From positions 1 through 8,656 of the forward strand of contig JAPLXF010000036.1 of assembly GCA_026396205.1 (NCBI GenBank): a stretch of 8,656 bases of DNA, given 5' to 3'. Source of the stretch: Candidatus Moraniibacteriota bacterium. GTDB taxonomy: Bacteria; Patescibacteriota; Minisyncoccia; Moranbacterales; UBA2206. Positions 5,160 through 8,656 of the stretch are shown here, piece by piece. The first letter of the stretch is position 1, and every line of letters starts with the position of its first letter. The position numbers were made by a program, and so were the translations under genes. The notes beneath the pieces were generated by a model. It saw only the letters and a list, made by a program, of their open reading frames with translations, was not told the DNA's origin and made no database searches.

Positions 5160-7472
5160 ATGCAAAATGTGAGAATTTCACCCCGGGAAATCCTTAAAAA
5201 GGCCAGAAAGAAAGGTTTTTGGCGTAAATTCCGCTTATCTTCCGCCTATTTCTTGGGCGCTGTCCTTCTTTTCGTGGCCGGCGTCTTTATTTATTTCGCC
5301 AAAGACCTACCCAGCCCCGGCAAAATCAGCAACCGGTTTGTGGCTGAATCCACCAAGATCTACGACCGCACCGGCGACCATGTTTTATATGAAATCCACG
5401 GCGAAGAAAAAAGAACCCAGATTCCTTTCGCGGAAATTCCCGATACGGTAAAATACGCCACGCTTACCTTGGAAGACCAGGAGTTTTATTCCCATCACGG
5501 CATTAAATTTACTTCCATTGTCCGCGCGATACTGCAGGATATTCTTAAAAGAGGCGCGGCGCAGGGAGGCTCGACTATCACCCAGCAATTTATCAAAAAT
5601 TCGGTGCTGACTCCCGAACAAACTCTGACGCGAAAAATAAAAGAAGTCATTCTTTCTCTGGAACTGGAACAAAAATTTTCCAAAGATGAAATTCTGGGAA
5701 TGTATCTTAATGAAATTCCTTACGGTTCCAATATCTACGGCATCGAAGCCGCTGCGCAAACTTTTTTCAAAAAACCCGCCAAAGATTTGATGCTAGATGA
5801 GGCGGCTCTTTTAGCAGCGCTTCCCAAAGCGCCCACCTATTATTCTCCACTGGGTTCACATACTGATGCCCTCAAAGTCCGCCAGGACTATGCGTTAAGT
5901 CAAATGGCTAAATTGGGCTACATTACCAGCGATCAGGCCAAGGAAGCTTCGGCGATCGATACTTTCAGTAAAATTTCGCCGCAACTGGATAATATTTCCG
6001 CTCCGCATTTCGTAATGTATATCAAGGAATATCTGGAAACCAAATACGGCCGGGATATGGTGGAAAAGGGAGGACTAAAAGTTTACACCACGCTGGATTG
6101 GGATAAGCAGCAGATTGCCGAAAAGGTCATTAAAGAAGGCGCTCTTTCCAATGAAAAAAAATATCGCGCCGAAAACGCGGCACTGGTAGCTATCGATCCG
6201 AAAACCGGACAGATTTTGTCGATGGTCGGTTCCCGCGATTATTTCGACAATGCGGTAGATGGCCAAGTCAATGTAGCTATTGCTAATCGCCAGCCGGGAT
6301 CATCCTTTAAGCCCTATGTTTATCTGACCGCTTTTCAAAAAGGCTATACTCCGGAAACGCAGCTTTGGGATGTGGATACGAATTTTTCGACGGACACTGG
6401 AAAAGACTATAATCCGAAAAATTATGACGGCAAGAACCGCGGCCCACTCAAAATGAAAGAGGCTCTCGGCATGTCGCTCAATGTCCCGGCCGTGGAAACT
6501 CTTTATTTGGCCGGGGTAAAAAAATCAGTAGAAACAGCCAAAAAAATGGGCATTACCACCCTGGATAATCCTGATCGCTTAGGGCTCTCTTTGGTTTTGG
6601 GCGGCGGAGAAGTTAAGTTGTTGGATCATGTCAACGCCTTTGGAACTTTAGCTACCGGTGGGATTTATCATCCGAAAACGGGTATTTTAAAGATTCAAAA
6701 CGGAAAGGGCGATGTGCTTGAGGAATTCAAAAGTAGCCCGGGAGAAAGAGTTGTAGAAGAAAAGTATGTGGGCATGCTGGACTATATCTTGTCCACCAAT
6801 GATCTCCGCGCTCCGGTTTTCGGATCGGCCAGCCCTTTAGCTTTTTCCAACCGCCAAGTAGCCGCCAAAACTGGAACTACCAATGAATGGCGGGACGGCT
6901 GGACGCTGGGTTATACGCCTTCTTTGGTAGTCGGCGTTTGGGCGGGAAATAATGATAATTCAATAATGGCGGCAGGTGCCGATGGTGTTTTTACAGCGGC
7001 TCCCATCTGGCGCAAGTTTATGGATGAAGCTTTAAAAAATTACGCTTTTGAGAATTTTCCTAAATATGAAAAAGAGGAAACTGGCAAGCCGGTTTTGGAT
7101 GGAACTTTGGATATGTCGGAAGAAATCAAGGTTTGCGAAAAAGAAAAGGGTAAAAACAATTACTGTTTGGCTAATGACACTTGCCCCAGCAAATATGAAG
7201 ATAAGAAAAAGTTTTTTTCAGGACATTCTATCCTTTATTATGTAAACAAAGACGATCCGCGCGGAGAAACTCCCAAAAACCCCGCCAGTGATCCGCAATT
7301 TAAGAATTGGGAAAGGGCGGTTACCAATTGGATAGAAAATAGCGACGATAAAGATTTTTCCAAAGGCGCGGCGCCGACGGATGAATGCAAAAAAAGCGAT
7401 TTTAAGGATTATTATAAAAAACAGGAACAGGAACAGCAGCAGCAAGATCAGCCAGCAACGCCGACCCCTTAA
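5160..7472 (+). CDS. Class A penicillin-binding protein (PBP1A family), bifunctional glycosyltransferase/transpeptidase
   Basis: This enzyme polymerises lipid II into glycan strands and cross-links peptidoglycan at the outer face of the membrane. It has a short basic cytoplasmic tail, one membrane anchor (about 28-47) and a glycosyltransferase-51 domain. That domain shows catalytic E105 in LEDQEFYSHHG, QGGSTITQQ (135-143), RKIKE (158-162) and MYLNEIPYG (181-189). The transpeptidase domain (about 335-625) has nucleophile S381 in SSFK, SLN (439-441) and KTGT (570-573), so both activities look intact. In the first motif a lysine (K116) follows HHGI where many relatives have Asp. After residue 640 comes a hydrophilic extension with four cysteines (659, 669, 675, 743) and a Glu/Gln-rich, Pro-ending tail (754-770); its function is unknown. 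The 770-residue length is normal for the family. It follows the ligase genes after 66 bases but has its own promoter, and a strong terminator follows it. Confidence 0.95.
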   Translation: MQNVRISPREILKKARKKGFWRKFRLSSAYFLGAVLLFVAGVFIYFAKDLPSPGKISNRFVAESTKIYDRTGDHVLYEIHGEEKRTQIPFAEIPDTVKYATLTLEDQEFYSHHGIKFTSIVRAILQDILKRGAAQGGSTITQQFIKNSVLTPEQTLTRKIKEVILSLELEQKFSKDEILGMYLNEIPYGSNIYGIEAAAQTFFKKPAKDLMLDEAALLAALPKAPTYYSPLGSHTDALKVRQDYALSQMAKLGYITSDQAKEASAIDTFSKISPQLDNISAPHFVMYIKEYLETKYGRDMVEKGGLKVYTTLDWDKQQIAEKVIKEGALSNEKKYRAENAALVAIDPKTGQILSMVGSRDYFDNAVDGQVNVAIANRQPGSSFKPYVYLTAFQKGYTPETQLWDVDTNFSTDTGKDYNPKNYDGKNRGPLKMKEALGMSLNVPAVETLYLAGVKKSVETAKKMGITTLDNPDRLGLSLVLGGGEVKLLDHVNAFGTLATGGIYHPKTGILKIQNGKGDVLEEFKSSPGERVVEEKYVGMLDYILSTNDLRAPVFGSASPLAFSNRQVAAKTGTTNEWRDGWTLGYTPSLVVGVWAGNNDNSIMAAGADGVFTAAPIWRKFMDEALKNYAFENFPKYEKEETGKPVLDGTLDMSEEIKVCEKEKGKNNYCLANDTCPSKYEDKKKFFSGHSILYYVNKDDPRGETPKNPASDPQFKNWERAVTNWIENSDDKDFSKGAAPTDECKKSDFKDYYKKQEQEQQQQDQPATPTP

Positions 7473-7493
7473 GAAATATATTTTATGAATTAT

Positions 7494-7519
7494 AAAGCCC
7501 CGCATCGAAGCGGGGTTTT
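7494..7519. terminator. Bidirectional rho-independent terminator
   Basis: CCCCGC (7498-7503) pairs with GCGGGG (7510-7515) around the six-base loop ATCGAA. G7497-T7516 and the A/T bases 7494-7496 and 7517-7519 extend the stem. The T run after the stem serves the + strand gene ending at 7472. On the - strand the matching A run becomes a shorter U tract that can stop transcription from the small gene ending at 7532. It sits between two convergent genes, as expected. Confidence 0.88.
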
Positions 7520-7531
7520 AGTTTAAAAAAT

Positions 7532-7813
7532 TTATTTTATTTTTATTTTCTCCACCGCTCCCGCTCCCAGCTCCGCGTTGATTTTCCGGATTATTTTTTC
7601 CTTGTTCAGCCAGAGCTCGGATTTCCAGTTGGAGCTTTCCGATTTTACAAAAAGAGTTTGGCGGGAAAAATAATCGGGAATTAATTTTTCCGTTCCCACT
7701 TTTCCAAATTCTTCTTGAATTATTTTTCTGAAAATATAAAAAACAGTCTTGTCGTCCAAGGCGGTTTTTCTTTTAAGGCTATTTTTATTTAGCAGGCTTC
7801 GGAGAGATTTCAT
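7532..7813 (-). CDS. DUF721/DciA-like small protein
   Basis: This 93-residue basic protein fits the DUF721 pattern. A helical part (about 20-45) is followed by LFVKSESSNWKSEL (54-67, with W63), then a helix and the closing INAELGAGAVEKIKI (78-92). DciA proteins of this family help place the replicative helicase DnaB at the origin; many short relatives are uncharacterised, so that role is assumed from the family. The ATG at 7813 is chosen because the family-like sequence begins close after it. An upstream in-frame ATG at 7846 would add eleven residues (MPPAASIIFCK) that lie in the trxB reading region and look non-native. The chosen start overlaps the end of trxB by 29 bases, which implies co-transcription and translational coupling. 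No strong ribosome binding site is visible. Confidence 0.7.
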   Translation of the reverse strand: MKSLRSLLNKNSLKRKTALDDKTVFYIFRKIIQEEFGKVGTEKLIPDYFSRQTLFVKSESSNWKSELWLNKEKIIRKINAELGAGAVEKIKIK

Positions 7814-8656
7814 TTTGCAAAAAATTATAGATGCTGCGGGCGGCAATCGCGCCTTCGGCGGCGGCGGTAATCACCTGTCGAAACCCATCTGAACCAGTGG
7901 TAATGTCTCCGGCCGCCCAAGCTCCCAAAACATTGGTGGTTTGGTCATTTTTTACTTTAATTAGGCCGTTTTTATCCGCAGTTATCGCTAAAGCTCGAGC
8001 TAGTTTTTGATCCGGATCGGTGCCGATTTCAATAAAAACTCCGCCTAGTTTTAATTCTGAACGACCTTGGTATTTTTTATCTATTTTCACTTTTTCTACT
8101 TTAGCCCTGCCATCAATTTCAGTCAGGTTAGTTTTATAGATTATTTCAATTTTTTTATTTCGCTCCGCCTGTTTTACCCAGAAAGGCTCGGCCCGCAATT
8201 TTTCTTGGCGATAAATTAAATAAACTTTTTCAGCCAGACCGGCCAGATAGAGCGCCGCGCCGACCGCGCTGTCATTGCCACCAACCACCGCCACCGTTTT
8301 GTTTTTATAAAAAAATCCGTCGCAAGTGGCGCAATAGGAAACGCCCTTGCCTAAAAATTTTTCTTCCCCGGCGATATTCAGTTTTCTTCTCTGGGTTCCG
8401 GTGGCTAAAAGAATAGTCCGAGACCGAAAAGTTTTTCCGTTTTCCGTTTGCAAATGAAAAAAGTTCTTTTCTTTTTCTACGGAAATTACCGAATCTGCCA
8501 AAATTTCCGCTTTGTATTTTTTAACATGCTTGGTTATTTTTTGGCCGAATTCAAAACCATTAATATCCTCAATTCCCAAATAATTGTCCATTAAATGGGT
8601 TTCGGAAATCAATCCGCCGGCTAATTTGCCGATGACCCGATGGTTTATATTATAAC
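7785..8656 (-). CDS. trxB: Thioredoxin reductase, N-terminus outside window
   Basis: This FAD- and NADPH-dependent flavoenzyme passes electrons from NADPH to thioredoxin. The frame stays open to the right edge, so the TTG at 8612 is an internal leucine, not a start; about 289 residues are visible. Roughly the first 35-40 residues, with the FAD-binding GxGxxG, are missing. Numbered from that leucine, it shows ATGTQRRKL (70-78), the redox pair CATC (94-97) followed by DG, the NADPH-site GGNDSA (111-116; usually GGGDSA), YRQEKLRAE (134-142) in place of the common HRRxxxRA, and the FAD-binding WAAGD (232-236). The active-site cysteines are present, so it should be functional. The changed residues around the NADPH site may alter affinity or the preferred cofactor. 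It overlaps the DciA-like gene downstream on the same strand. Family confidence is very high. Confidence 0.93.
   Translation of the reverse strand, partial: YNINHRVIGKLAGGLISETHLMDNYLGIEDINGFEFGQKITKHVKKYKAEILADSVISVEKEKNFFHLQTENGKTFRSRTILLATGTQRRKLNIAGEEKFLGKGVSYCATCDGFFYKNKTVAVVGGNDSAVGAALYLAGLAEKVYLIYRQEKLRAEPFWVKQAERNKKIEIIYKTNLTEIDGRAKVEKVKIDKKYQGRSELKLGGVFIEIGTDPDQKLARALAITADKNGLIKVKNDQTTNVLGAWAAGDITTGSDGFRQVITAAAEGAIAARSIYNFLQNEISPKPAK

Noticed and set aside
5385..5759. Antisense open frame of 124 codons opposite the glycosyltransferase domain
   Set aside because: It is a shadow of the PBP coding strand; the + frame holds all the conserved glycosyltransferase motifs.
7218..7505. Antisense 95-codon open frame running through the terminator
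   Set aside because: It reads opposite the Gln-rich PBP tail, giving a Leu/Phe/Ile-rich low-complexity product, and begins inside the PBP gene with no regulatory signal.
8610..8612. TTG at 8612 as start of thioredoxin reductase
   Set aside because: The frame continues to the right edge, and the FAD-binding N-terminus expected for the family is still missing at this point.

Overview
The window looks like a chromosomal segment of a small-genome bacterium of the Patescibacteria/CPR type (Parcubacteria-like). This is inferred from tight spacing, mostly weak ribosome binding sites, a DciA-like small protein overlapping trxB, a divergent class A penicillin-binding protein, and a 7TM/ATP-grasp/retropepsin gene set that I recall from such genomes. 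No rRNA or marker gene is present to prove it. The standard code fits all genes, with no internal TGA.

Region 1 (1-5093, + strand) is the notable part: a run of five genes, four of which are peptide-ligase-type enzymes or their known partners. It starts with the end of a membrane protein with seven visible helices, matching the C-terminal domain of the 'inactive transglutaminase + 7TM' family. After a 113-base gap rich in degenerate repeats comes a 472-residue protein that joins an alpha-L-glutamate-ligase-like ATP-grasp domain to a retropepsin-like (RimB/PF05618-type) domain. One base later begins a second ATP-grasp ligase with a clear RimK signature. Then follow an unrecognised, mostly helical 329-residue protein and a third ATP-grasp enzyme resembling the cyanophycin-synthetase ATP-grasp domain without its Mur-ligase half. 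The last two genes are visibly more AT-rich than everything around them, so they may be a later addition. The likely theme is ATP-dependent amide-bond formation (amino acid or peptide tagging, or a small peptide product) with a built-in protease and a membrane partner. The substrate cannot be read from the sequence.

Region 2 (5094-7519) holds a class A penicillin-binding protein (glycosyltransferase 51 plus transpeptidase) with its own probable promoter and a very short leader. It ends in a strong hairpin terminator that can serve both strands.

Region 3 (7532-8656, - strand) holds the end of a thioredoxin reductase gene (N-terminus beyond the right edge). Overlapping its 3' end is a small DciA/DUF721-like gene, convergent with the penicillin-binding protein gene.
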